DNA of 64,000 nucleotides from NCBI RefSeq assembly GCF_001949145.1, contig NW_019091441.1:900202-964201 (forward strand), in the 5' to 3' direction. The notes beneath the pieces are model-generated. The model made no database searches. It was given only the letters and a program-made list of their open reading frames with translations, and was not told where the DNA came from. Position 1 is the stretch's first letter. Each line of letters starts with the position of its first letter. The stretch comes from Acanthaster planci. Its lineage: Eukaryota; Echinodermata; Asteroidea; Valvatida; Acanthasteridae. Made by a program: the position numbers and the translations under genes. Positions 21,601 through 33,146 of this stretch are shown here, piece by piece.

Positions 21601-24600
21601 CGAGAGTCAGCATTAGAGTTCATGGAGCTGTTGGAAAAGGATTAGAGTATATGGCGTAAAGACACGACTGGTATTTATTTGAGCCATTGGTGTTGGGAAT
21701 ACAATAGTAGTGGAGAGTGTAAACATCTTCTGTCGTTGCTCAAATGAATCCGGGACATAAAGCTGGGAATTACCGAAAAGCACCTTTCCTTGTAAGAATC
21801 TCCTCAATGTACTCTTCAGTAGGGCACCATGTTGCTAACGCAGTAAGGGTCAGCTGACAGACATCAACTGATAAACCAGTCGGGTGATTTGTTTTTTGTT
21901 AGATGTCGCCTCATTCATGCAATTTGCATGCATGCACAAACTTGCTCGTTCGGCTGTAGGGTAGAACCATGGGGTACGGATGGTATTCGAACCTGAATCC
22001 TCGGAATAATGGCTGGTCTGTAGTATAGCGATATTTGTCATTCACGGCGGGTATTCGCTACGCAATGGAAAGGCAAATCAAGCAGTGCGATATTGGCGTA
22101 ATGTCGCAGGTTCTCATTCAGGTTGTTTTTGTCTGAAACAAACATGCCTTGATAAGATCGAAGGGCACTTATGTAGTCTAGTCATGCTCCATTCTCCACA
22201 TATATGTATAACAACCAGAAGAAATTTTATCAATCAAATTCAGAAAGGCTTTGGCGGGTATGTAAGATCAACCTTTGAAAGGTTTATCTCTTTGATGTTG
22301 TTGCTGTTGTCTAGAGATAAATTATCTTGGGATTTTGCCATCCCGTGAAGTGGTGACAATGAAGTCAGGATGTAAGCATCTTAATTTCGAGATGCTGTCT
22401 GTCATCCCACTACAACGTACGTCAGTACGTCGTCTTCCTTCTTTAAATGTCACCATTCTATCGTCGTAATGCCGCTTTCCCGTGATTAGTAAATGCAAGA
22501 TGGTATCATTTTCAAGGTTATGATACGTTCACTCAAAAAATTATCTCAGTATCGCGACATCTCGCTGAATTAATGTCATCCTGGGAGTACGGCAGAGTAA
22601 CATGCTCCCGTTGGTTTGTGTGCCTGAGTCAAGTGCGATGGAATGCTGGTTTGTGCCCCATTGGTATTCATTGTGCTCATTGGACAGACTCGCTTGCCCC
22701 AACCACCCCCGACGGGGCGTCGGGAAAGCAAAATGCATGACGAATATTTATCGAGAACTTACTGGGTAGAGTTCATTCGAATAACAGGGGTCAACACTGA
22801 AGTGCTTCGACGTGCGCACTTACTGTACCTGCGTGGATTCGGACAGCAAGTGGCCAACAATGCTTTGCTTGTCCATGGCTCTGTCACATTTCCTTCCTCA
22901 TAATTTTGAAGAGCATGTACTTTTTCCAGCGCACTGTAAGGGCGAGTAGACGAGCGAATGGACAAAAATTACTTCAACTCCCTACCTGCATCTAAGAGCA
23001 TAAACAATTACCATGAGGGTAGACAACAAATTGCACTAATCTCGCACTGTGCTGCCACAGAAAAGTAATTCCGTTGTTCAACGAGCAGCCTTTATAAATG
23101 TCGTCTCTGATTGTTCGACAATAACGTGGTAATTGCGACAGTTCATAATTACTATTTAAACTGAGTCAAGGATCTTAACAAGTTTGATGACGCTTCCACG
23201 TGTAAATTTTAGTCCGAACTCACGTAAACAAACTAAATATCGGGCGGGGGGCAAATAGGCCAACTTGTTTGTCATGTATGCATTAATTTTGACCAGTTTG
23301 ACTCAACAGAGGAAGAGGCTTAATTTTGCATCTTTAACGCATAAGGTTTACTGCAGTAATTGGATTCTTCCAGCTCGCCATGCAGCACATGCCATTCACT
23401 TAAGACACTCTATAGGGCTATATCCATACCCTTCTGACGAAACGAGATACCACAACACTCCTGTCATAGGATTAATTAAATTTAAAACTGGATTTTAATT
23501 CCGATGCTAGTGGTGGTTACAAAATCAAATAAATCATTCAAAACGAGGGATTGACGCTTTTTTGGTTTCTCTTCCTTCCCAGCAGTTTAGAGGGAGTTAA
23601 TAGATTATTTGATAAAAACAGCGGTTCAATTTTTCTCATCGGTTAAATAATCCTCACCACTAGCCTCGAAATATGCACGGTAATACTGTTTGGAAAGTGT
23701 TAGCGCTTTCAATAAAAGGCAGTGTTGGTGGGCATCTTTTCCCCGCTCTCTTGCTGAATATGCCACTACTTCTGCAAAAAATGTAGCCTCAGTTGTCCAA
23801 AAGGCCAGAGAAAGGCTACATAAAGAAATTCCCCAATTCTTTCTCATTCTCTTTAATGTGATTGTGATAGAGTGAAAATCTCATTTTCCAAAGGAGTAAG
23901 AACCCTTATAACATCACTCCAAAAGAGGAGTCAATAAAGGAACAACTCTTTGACGAGCTTTTCCTTCTTGAGAGAGTTGAAATTTCACTACTGTTGGGGT
24001 GGTTTTCACACTTTATAACGTTGGTTTCACTCGCTGGAGTGGTTCTTATAGGGCCTAAGGGACTCACGCTCTTGAAAGTGTTTTACTCTTTTGCATTTAG
24101 AGACAAAAATTGTGTGCCCGCCAGTTTTGTTCTGGATCCCCGGCCCCTTGTGCTTAAAGAACTATTTATACTCACCTATGGCGTGCAAAGTTAACATTTA
24201 ATCCGTGTATACAGATATGTCTATTCCTAATAGAAATATCTGTATTATATTGTACGTTCGGTTTTAATAGAGATATCTCTATATGATATTTCCGGTCCCG
24301 CCACAGGGTCAACAGAAAGGTCATTGTAATGTAACACACACAAAGGACAAAACCTGATGATCAGGTGCTGTAAACTCAAGGACGTGTGAGTCTGTTTTCA
24401 GATAAAGTTCAGCCTTTTCTTATTCGCAGTTCTAGTGTAAGCTGTCTTTTTTTCAGGTCACTTTTGCCCGGGGCAGACTTTCCAAAGGTTGGGAATTTCG
24501 TTTCGGAACCAGCTCAGTCCAAATAAAAAATCTGCAACTAGTGGGGGCTTTAGTGACGGTGTAAGTTATTGGGATTAAGCATTTTTAATGATGGTTTAAT

Positions 24601-25280
24601 TTAGTTCCACCTCGCTCTGTCCTTGTTTTGCAATGGGCCGATGTACGTGCTGTCTTGCATTTTTTTTCTAGCCTGTTAATAATTCATCCTTCACAGGCAA
24701 ACCGCTGTATACTTATCCCACTCACAGCAATTCATAAAAAAACACGATAATGAGATTTGACCTCTGAAAGACCCGTCGGCCTTGCGTAGGACGATTTCTT
24801 CATATCCAATCGATTGGGGTATCACAGGTTGTATCCCATGCAGGTTGAAGAAGGACAGCTACTGCAGATGGTTTTGACCGCGCATACCTCTCCCAAGGAA
24901 ATGATTCTGTGAAATAGGGGTCAGAATACTGATGTAGTTTATGGAATAACAATGCAAGATTTCATAACCACCCTAGACCATATGGCTCCATCAGTAACAC
25001 ATGCATCAGTGCTTGGTTTTGGCATAGTGGCATACATGACGTCGGCGAATAGCCAAGGGGATGGAGCGACAAAATCCTAAAATTGCCAGGCCGTGGCAAT
25101 TTTTTTAGTATATGTACAACACATTCGCCCCAACTCATGCAGTCTCTTCCTTAATTTGTGTATATATTTCACAAGTGATAAATTTCAAATTGATAATTTT
25201 TTTTAACTTTTAAAAATAAAAACTTTTACTTCTTGATAACACTTTGAAAAACTGTGATGACAAATTGAAACAAAGAAATA
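18670..25280. other. Non-coding, nothing recognised except a short hairpin
   Basis: No reading frame above about 90 residues and no domain was seen. A perfect hairpin lies at 21236-21266. The 20.7-21.0 kb stretch is very AT-rich. Confidence 0.45.
21236..21266. repeat. Short perfect hairpin
   Basis: AACTGTATATTCTT (21236-21249), a three-base T loop and the exact reverse complement (21253-21266) make a 14-bp stem. It could be a MITE remnant or chance in AT-rich DNA. Confidence 0.55.
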
Positions 25281-25353
25281 ATCTTGGCAGGACTTGAACC
25301 ATAACTTTTGCTCACAAAGCGTGTCTCCAACCGCAGAGCTACTGCAAAACGAT
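25281..25353 (-). repeat. tRNA-like sequence, probable SINE head or tRNA pseudogene
   Basis: Read on the minus strand it has an A-box-like TAGCTCTGCGGTTGG and a perfect B box GGTTCAAGTCC at tRNA spacing. The acceptor and T-stem arms do not pair properly, so it is not a functional tRNA. This suggests a tRNA-derived SINE or dead tRNA copy. Confidence 0.5.
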
Positions 25354-25960
25354 CTGCTCAAAAAGTGCTTGGAAAACGTTTCTTGTTGTTACCGGTACTT
25401 AATTTATTGTACTATCAACTTAATTGTAACGGTTTTCGTTAAATTTCAAGTCTCAATTTGATGCACTGGTAGCACTGTGTACTTTCGTCACTCGTGACCT
25501 TAAACCTGCTGTGTATTATGCATAGCCTTTTTTGGTTTCCGCTATGCACCCATATCAACGATGTTATTTAAGTGGCGTCGGGAAAGAAGGGCGCTAATCG
25601 GCAGGACAGGGTTGGATTGCAATTTATCGAAACTTGGCTATTGGGTGGTAGAACAAAATGGCCTCTTAGACGTGCTTACATTGCTTTTGTGGAAGGGAGG
25701 GGCATTGACCCTTCCCGCTCACCAAACTACCTACCCCTCCCTCCATGCTTTTTGCTTGATCTTCGAGGTCTTTGACAACACTTTCAATATAACCATACAA
25801 AAACCATCCACATTGCAATATCAGTGTGAACTCACGTAAAATATAAGAGGACGAATGGTAGGGTGGGTTACGTTGAGCTTGGAAGTATAAACAAATATGT
25901 CTGACTTGATGTTGCCATGTTCCAATCGCACAAGCCTGAAAGGGAAAGTGAAAAGAAATA
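25354..25960. other. Non-coding, nothing recognised
   Basis: Two overlapping frames (25561-25839) resemble no family known to me. Confidence 0.45.
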
Positions 25961-26945
25961 CCAAGGGGAAAATGAGGGTTGGGTAGGGTTGGGNNNNNNN
26001 NNNNNNNNNNNNNNNNNNNNNNNNNNNNNNNNNNNNNNNNNNNNNNNNNNNNNNNNNNNNNNNNNNNNNNNNNNNNNNNNNNNNNNNNNNNNNNNNNNNN
26101 NNNNNNNNNNNNNNNNNNNNNNNNNNNNNNNNNNNNNNNNNNNNNNNNNNNNNNNNNNNNNNNNNNNNNNNNNNNNNNNNNNNNNNNNNNNNNNNNNNNN
26201 NNNNNNNNNNNNNNNNNNNNNNNNNNNNNNNNNNNNNNNNNNNNNNNNNNNNNNNNNNNNNNNNNNNNNNNNNNNNNNNNNNNNNNNNNNNNNNNNNNNN
26301 NNNNNNNNNNNNNNNNNNNNNNNNNNNNNNNNNNNNNNNNNNNNNNNNNNNNNNNNNNNNNNNNNNNNNNNNNNNNNNNNNNNNNNNNNNNNNNNNNNNN
26401 NNNNNNNNNNNNNNNNNNNNNNNNNNNNNNNNNNNNNNNNNNNNNNNNNNNNNNNNNNNNNNNNNNNNNNNNNNNNNNNNNNNNNNNNNNNNNNNNNNNN
26501 NNNNNNNNNNNNNNNNNNNNNNNNNNNNNNNNNNNNNNNNNNNNNNNNNNNNNNNNNNNNNNNNNNNNNNNNNNNNNNNNNNNNNNNNNNNNNNNNNNNN
26601 NNNNNNNNNNNNNNNNNNNNNNNNNNNNNNNNNNNNNNNNNNNNNNNNNNNNNNNNNNNNNNNNNNNNNNNNNNNNNNNNTGGGTTGGGTAGGGTTGGCT
26701 AGGAAGGGTGGATATGGGTTGGGTTGGATTGGATTGGATTTGAAGGGTGGGGTTGGATTGGGTAGGGTCGGATTGGAAGGGTGGGGTAGGGTTGAGTTGG
26801 ATTGGGAGGGTGGGGTTGGCTTGGGTAGGGTACGGTTAGGTTAGTTTGGAATGGGTTGGGTATGGTGGGGTTGGGTTGGCTTGGGTTGGATCGGGTAGGG
26901 TAGGGTTAGACTGGTTGGGTTGGGTAGGGTGGGGTTAGACTGGAT
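25961..26945. repeat. G-rich minisatellite (GGGTT/GGGTA) with assembly gap
   Basis: Both sides of the gap consist of variants of GGGTTGGGTAGGGTTGG, with occasional GGATTGG and AAGGGTGG units. Strand asymmetry is extreme: G/T on plus, C/A on minus. The array merges on the right into a TTTTG-rich tract (26947-27010). The sequence could form G-quadruplexes. Frames across it are artefacts. Confidence 0.9.
25994..26680. other. Assembly gap (687 N)
   Basis: A run of undetermined bases lies inside the G-rich minisatellite. The true array length is unknown. Confidence 0.99.
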
Positions 26946-27010
26946 TTGAGGTTTTTCGTTTTGTTTTGTTTTGGTTTTGTTTGGTTTTGTTTGTTGTTTG
27001 GTTTGAGTTT

Positions 27011-27818
27011 GTATTTTACCGTGCACGGCGGAACCCTACCGCCGCCACGCTCATTTATAAGCCTTCTCACCATGGCAGACAGTTCAGGCAATTAACCAAG
27101 TAAAAACAGCTGGATGTATTGGATTTTGTCCAATCCAATCCAATCCGATCTGAGGCTGGATTGCGTGGAATCTGGACTCGGATGTAGGAAGAGTACATCT
27201 TAATTAGAATAACCACAAGGTTCAATTTATCATAATTGCTGTATCCCAACAGTCTGTGAGTCGAATGAATACGCACTTCAATAGCTCACGTTTTTATCAA
27301 TTTTATTTGATGCTCCCAAAGAGGAAAACCCCATTATCTCATTTTCCGCAAGCAAATGATTGGATTTTTTAAGTTGCACCACCCCTTTTCATAAAACCCA
27401 ATTTCCTGCTAGCAGAAATTTGGATTTTACTTTGCCGAAAGCGGGGTGGTCCAAAAGTGGGCAAGTTAAAACCTGGAAGGACACTTTCCTCCCAACGTTG
27501 AAATGGAACGGTCTTGGGAAGATTGGCATCACCCGAGCCTAAAAAAAATAAGCTTTTACTGCTAATGTAGATTGAAATTAACGGTCAGTCCCTGCATGGT
27601 TGGACTCACCTCCGAAACTTTCAAGAGCTTGGTCTCTGTTTTCCCTGGTTGCAAACGTATGGAGATCTGCTTCTATAAGTCGGTACACTGCCGCAAAAAT
27701 ATTTGTTTCAAAAGCAGCAGAACTTTTGTTCTTTTCCGGTCCCCGTCGACTTCAGGGAAAAACCACGCAAGGGTACTTTGGGTGAAATAGTAGCGACGTT
27801 CCTATCATGTGTTCATAG
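27011..27818. other. Non-coding, nothing recognised
   Basis: Between the minisatellite and the MITE at 27819 I see only short frames without motifs. Confidence 0.45.
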
Positions 27819-28292
27819 TATGGTGGCCTGGTAGGGACATCGCCAATCGTCAATATTGCCGTCAAATTTGGCAACCAAATTCACGACTCATTGTATCTCC
27901 GAATGCAAATGTTGCCACGAATTGTTCTCCAGCAAGCCAGGTGGGGAGAGACGTTGCTCGGCTATAGACACAGCAAATGAGTTTTAACGTTGTGGCCCCT
28001 GCGTTGTGCCAAAACTGCCAAGCGGAATAACGACTTGAGATCAAGTCGAAGCCGAAAAATGTTGGTCATTGCGCGTGAACACTTCATTGCGCGTGCGCGT
28101 GAACACTTCATTGCGCATGCGCGTGAACTCATTTTTGCCTAGCTTGCTGGAAAAAAAACATCGTGACAGTATTTGCGATCAGAGACAACGCGTCGTGAAT
28201 TGGGTCGCAAGTATTGACGGCAATAATTATTTGCGACCAGAGAGCGAGTCGTGAATATTGACAATTGGCGATTTCCCTCCAGGGCCACCATA
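27819..28292. mobile_element. MITE-like element with long inverted ends
   Basis: The left end TATGGTGGCCTGGTAGGGA and following ATCGCCAATCGTCAATATT are matched inverted at 28250-28292 with few changes. Inner segments (CAGCAAGC against GCTTGCTG, and TTCACGAC against GTCGTGAA) also pair. A small tandem repeat lies inside (28068-28131). Confidence 0.75.
28068..28131. repeat. Short tandem repeat, about 22-bp units
   Basis: Three imperfect units of CATTGCGCGTGCGCGTGAAC (first unit shorter) lie inside the MITE. Confidence 0.8.
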
Positions 28293-31200
28293 TGTGTGAG
28301 ATTGCCTGTGCAGAGTGTATCTCGAAACGACTGGATATGTAACAAAGCCAAGAAAGCTACATACTGTAGGTGATCGCCATTAAACAACCGTAAAAGCAAA
28401 AACACTGTAGAAACGCTGGGGCATTTTGCCCAACGTTGGGTACCTGGTAAATGCGTAACTGTTAAGCCAAAAGAGCATAACACTGGGTAAAAAAACCGAT
28501 AGTACTAAATATCATTTTTATGACCGTTGAGAGAATCACTGGGGTCTGCTGGTGGCTACGTTAATCGCCTTACCATGGCAAGATTGAATGACTTCAGCGA
28601 GGCTTTGCTTGTGCGAGTTAAAACTTGGGAAATGGTACTCCCTTCGTAGCGACTTTATCTACGATCACAAAGATTCGGTGCACCACTTACTCATTAATAA
28701 TTTGCCCTATGTACTGTGAAACACACGCAAGACTATCATGGCCTACTTTAACAGTGAAGTTGACAATGGGCAGAAGCAAAATGCAACACAAAGCCATCAC
28801 AAAATAAGTTTAAGAAATTGGAAAGGGTTCTTGTAATTGGTAAGAACGATTTAATATCACACACAGTGTACTGTGATTAAAAAAACAAACTACCTCTGCA
28901 TTAGCTGCGGTTCATTGTAGGGAAATCAATAACCAGCTATCGAGCAGACAGGCACGTTTCTAAGGAGGATACTCGGCCTTCTATCCAGTGAATCGATCCC
29001 TGTGATTTGAATACGTGAGGAGGGGAATCTCAGTGATGACTAGGACAGTGCAACACACTCAGGCCCAAAAAGTCTCCGGTTTCTAGTCAGCGCGCGCGTC
29101 GCTGTAGACCTGCGCATCGGCAAAATAAAAAAGTATTATATTTTGGTATAAAACGATGTCCAAAAGCTGCCAAACTTGCTTAATCGACTAGAATCCTGCT
29201 ACTGCGTAATTTTAACGTGTTTTGATGGGGTATGGTTGAGTGATAATTATGTACCGTAAAGGAGTCCCTCTAGTTCCCCTTGCATTCAGTCGGGCACTCT
29301 TTTTCAGACAACGTCATTTCATTTATGCATTTACCCATTTATTCATTTACATCTGGGGAACCATACGAGGTAGTCTCATGTCCTGTGTACATGTACAAGC
29401 TGAAAATACTTTTAAACATTAAAAAGTGTCGGTCTCTTTTAGTGTTGGTAGCGGCCGGCATTACGTGCGCATGCAGTCGCGATGGACATTGTGCGTTATA
29501 CGTACATCATTTCCAAAAAATAAGTGAGAGTAAAAAAAATAAATAAATAAAATAAAATAAATAAGCTGCGTCACCGCACCACTTTGGAGCCACCTCCTGA
29601 CCAGAATCCAGAGACTGTTTGGCGATAGCTGAGCAAAACTAAAGTAGAAGCCCACTGCAATTAGTTCACTGTTCTCATTGACGAAAAGTCAGGTCTATGA
29701 GGTGCGCTACGGTGATCTGTCAAGATCTCCCCGACCATTGAGGGGGAGGGGCGCATTAACATTAACATAAGTGGACCACCAGTACCAGGACGTACACTGA
29801 ACTAAGCGCCACAGCTGTGATGAGCACGGTCATGGGAGGTTGTGATGTGTGCCGTGCCTTAATTGTTGCTTTTTTTCACAACCACACTTCTTCCAAACGA
29901 GATAGTTCCTTACGTGGTGCCTCCACAAGCTTCACACAGTACACAGATTTCACCTCAGTTTGGAGCCCATATTGCCACTAAATCTGCACCAATAACCCAA
30001 AGCCTCCTCCACAAAGCAGGTCCAAATTACAAATCATACATTTCATGTGCAATCACCAGGGTGCCAATTCGTGACTTGTCAGTTTTCGTTCCAAGCCTGT
30101 CAATATCTGTCTATCCAATGATAGACTTGATGTTTATCCTTTGCTGGCGTGAATTATGCCGGAAATTGGGAGGAAGGCAGATGGGGAAATGTGGGGGGTG
30201 AGTTGCCTGGCCATGGAAATTTGAAAAGCGGAAGGGGGGATGTTACACCACGTGACACTATATAAAGGTCGATGTTTGTGATATTTATGTACATCTGTAA
30301 TACGTATTATATTCATGCAGAATCTTAAATCAGAATGGCATAGTTATGGCTTTTTAAATTGGTTTTCATTTTCGAGTGATATTGAATGCAATGTATTCGG
30401 TGGGAAGTCCTAAAAATTCGTTGCAATCCGCTTTAATTTTTTCTTACCACAAAAAGTGGAGGGATGATTTAATAGCCCATCCCCTCAATCAAAAAAATGT
30501 GGGGGGGGGGATATACATGCTCATCCCGCTGGCATTAAGCCTATATTACTAGTACCCTTCGATATTGGCAGCTCATCACAAAATTATGACCTTCAAATTA
30601 ATCGTGGTTTCCACTACCTGTCACGCAAACTACATAACAGTTCTCTACAAAAAAGAGACAGGAAATTAAAGCAGATTCACGTGAGGCAAATACGTGCAGA
30701 GTTTTAGAATTTGATGCATCTCTGCTACAAATCGTTGCAAACAGATTTCTGGAGACTAAGTGAAGACAATGCCAATTCCACGATGATATAACTTCTTTTG
30801 ACTCGAATGAGGACATCTCACCGCCAACAAATTTGGCAGATCACAATTCCAAGAGGATTGTGATATCCTGCTGCTGCGACTGGGCTTCAAAAGACTAGAG
30901 TTATCCACTGAGAACAATGAAAACCAATCAAAAAAAGACAAAAGATGGCAGAATGACACGATACGTTTTGGAGGGAAAATTAGAGCAAAAACATTTATCA
31001 GAATAAACACAACCAGTCATTATGAGCAGTAATTTAGAAATCTGAAAAATGGTAACCAATATAGGTTATAGTTCTGACCACGTTGGAGTAATGGAAGATA
31101 CCAACAGTCATTGCATACTTTTCCCAGTTGCAAATGTGCTAAGGCAACCACAGCCGAAATTCGGGCAGTACGTCATGACGGCGGAACGCACATAGACTGT

Positions 31201-31330
31201 GTACAGTATGTCAAGATCTTAAGCTTGTTTCTTATGAACAAGCAACTCCAAGGAACGCCGAGCCAAACTGGGCGACGAAAGCATTTGGCGCGGTGTTACA
31301 AGGCTTATTGGAATAAACAGGACTGGCACT
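28293..31330. other. Non-coding, nothing recognised
   Basis: No domain was recognised. An A-rich tract of AAAT units (29531-29565) and a G run (30497-30508) are the only landmarks. Confidence 0.45.
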
Positions 31331-31339
31331 ATAAAGCCA

Positions 31340-32150
31340 AACGACACGATTTGCACCCAGACTCTTGCTGTTCCAAGCGTTTCCTTTTTGCGACAGTGTG
31401 CCAACGACACTGCTCTAATCATTTTTGTCGTTAACCTCTGGATAATTGTATCAGTTTCTTTCAGTCACAGGCTTCGGCGCCAGTCCAGTTATTCATTTCT
31501 GGTCAGCTTATTCGTCGACGAAGTTATTTGCACAGTAATGGTAACTGTCAGTGCTCATATGAAGGTTCTAAATCAGTTTTATTTGAGCAGTATACATTTA
31601 TAGGGCTGTTAACTATTCAAGGGTTTTTCTTGAATTTAGCCAGTTTGCTGCCAAACGATGTTTCAAAATTATCCAGCCCATGCAGTATATGCGACTGATA
31701 TCCAACACAGTACGTGGCGGTAGGCCTATTATTCTAATTGTATGGAGTCTTTTGCTCCTTGCCCTTTCGAGTTCATTCACCGTTGCTTTGGTACAAATTG
31801 ACTGGGAATATTATTTCCCTGGTCGAATTCTAAAGTTGACGAGCGAGATGTTTCCCACGGTGCTTGCTGTGCTGATCGACATTATCATATTCCCCTGCTT
31901 GACTCCAGATAAGGGAATTTTTAGTTTAATATAATTCGCATTGCAAGAGCCCAGCAGCGTATAGCTGCCCAAATTATCAATCCAAGAAGCATGGCGGCTA
32001 TTAAACGAAAATCTGCATCTAGAGCAACCCGCCAACAGGCGTTCATCAAAGCCAACATCGTGCATCAGCGCATTCGCTGCTACAATCATATTACCGGCTG
32101 TTATCCTCACTGACGTCCTTGCTTCAGTTAATAAAATGCGGTAAATCCAC
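31340..32150 (+). pseudogene. Frameshifted rhodopsin-like GPCR, paralogue of the receptor at 41551
   Basis: Pieces in different frames follow the intact receptor in order. TM1-TM2 is at about 31405-31530 (SFSHRLRRQSSY, LVSLFVDE against AFSHRLRSQSSY, LVSLFVQE). The TM3 end is at 31640-31710 (KRCFKIIQPMQYMRLISN against DRFFKIARPMLYMRLISN). TM4-TM5 is at 31680-31934, the third-loop region at 31935-32060, and a TM6-like piece at about 32070-32146. At least two frame changes and a stop before the third loop break it, the DRF aspartate is lost, and no TM7 was found. An upstream in-frame stretch has sequons like an extracellular N-terminus. Confidence 0.8.
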
Positions 32151-32775
32151 GTATACTTTGACTGGCTTTCGCCGTTCTGAGCTGTCTAACCAACACACAA
32201 CAGGAGAACAGAAAGGTTACTTCGACCAAGTCTCACACATCAATACTTAAGGTAAATGTGTCAAGATGCCCCATTCAGTTCCCCATTGTTGTTCAATTAT
32301 TTGTTTAATTTCCTAAAAAGGAATTAAAATAATTCCTGTCACCACCTTCTCACTCATTTACCTGACCTTGCCATCACCAGTATTAGCATGTTAATTTTAG
32401 CAAGCCACTGCTTAGATGTGAACAAACTTTAACCTTGGCAAATTTTGACTATGTACGCGTAGTTCATGAGATCACCCATTTTCATGTTGTCCACAGTGGC
32501 TTATGTAACGCGATGTACGCGTCATATTTTACATATCTGAAACCATGCTTTGGCGAGGCAGCGCCTGCACAACTTTTACACAGGTAACTTATGTTCTTAC
32601 CGGTATTTTCACGTCTTTATTTTGTAACCTATAGAGATATTTGTTAGTTGTGATGTACCTGGACCGGTTTGATGGTATATTTAGGGAAAGCTGAGAACTC
32701 AAAGTGGTGATTTCTAAGGCATAATTTTGGTTACTGTCATCGTGGAAATGGGGCCTGGATAGCCCACGTGTAGTA
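32151..32775. other. Non-coding, nothing recognised
   Basis: AT-rich spacer between the GPCR pseudogene and the palindromic MITE, with no motif seen. Confidence 0.45.
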
Positions 32776-33146
32776 CATGTCGTCGTGTTCCTGGCAAAAG
32801 GTCGTAAGCACGCTTACGCCCTTTTGCCCGGAAGCATGATCACAGTAGAACAAAAATTTCCCGGTAAAAGGTCGTAAGAAATACACTCTCTTCATTTAGT
32901 AAAAATGGATAAAATTTACTACAAAATGAACACAGGCTCAGTGTGCAAAAAGCAACCTCAGAACAACTTATCAAACGACTTGGAAATTTTTTTTGTACCT
33001 ATTTGGAAAAAATCTTTATATTTCGTTGAAATAAAAAAGGTGCATACATACGTCCTTTTGCCGGGAAATTTTTTTTGCAGCGATTATGCTTCCCGACAAA
33101 AGGTCGTAAGTGCTTACGTCCTTCTTCCGGGCACACGATGATGCAA
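32776..33146. mobile_element. Palindromic MITE-like element (GGCAAAAGGTCGTAAG family)
   Basis: Each arm of about 100 bp carries two copies of the unit GGcAAAAGGTCGTAAG in alternating orientation. The two arms are imperfect inverted copies around about 33 kb, and TTTCCCGGTAAAAGGTCG (left) faces CGTCCTTTTGCCGGGAAA (right). A fainter relative may occur at 63296-63374. Confidence 0.75.

Noticed and set aside
25917-26702. Apparent 261- and 237-residue frames
   Set aside because: Almost all residues are undetermined bases from the assembly gap.
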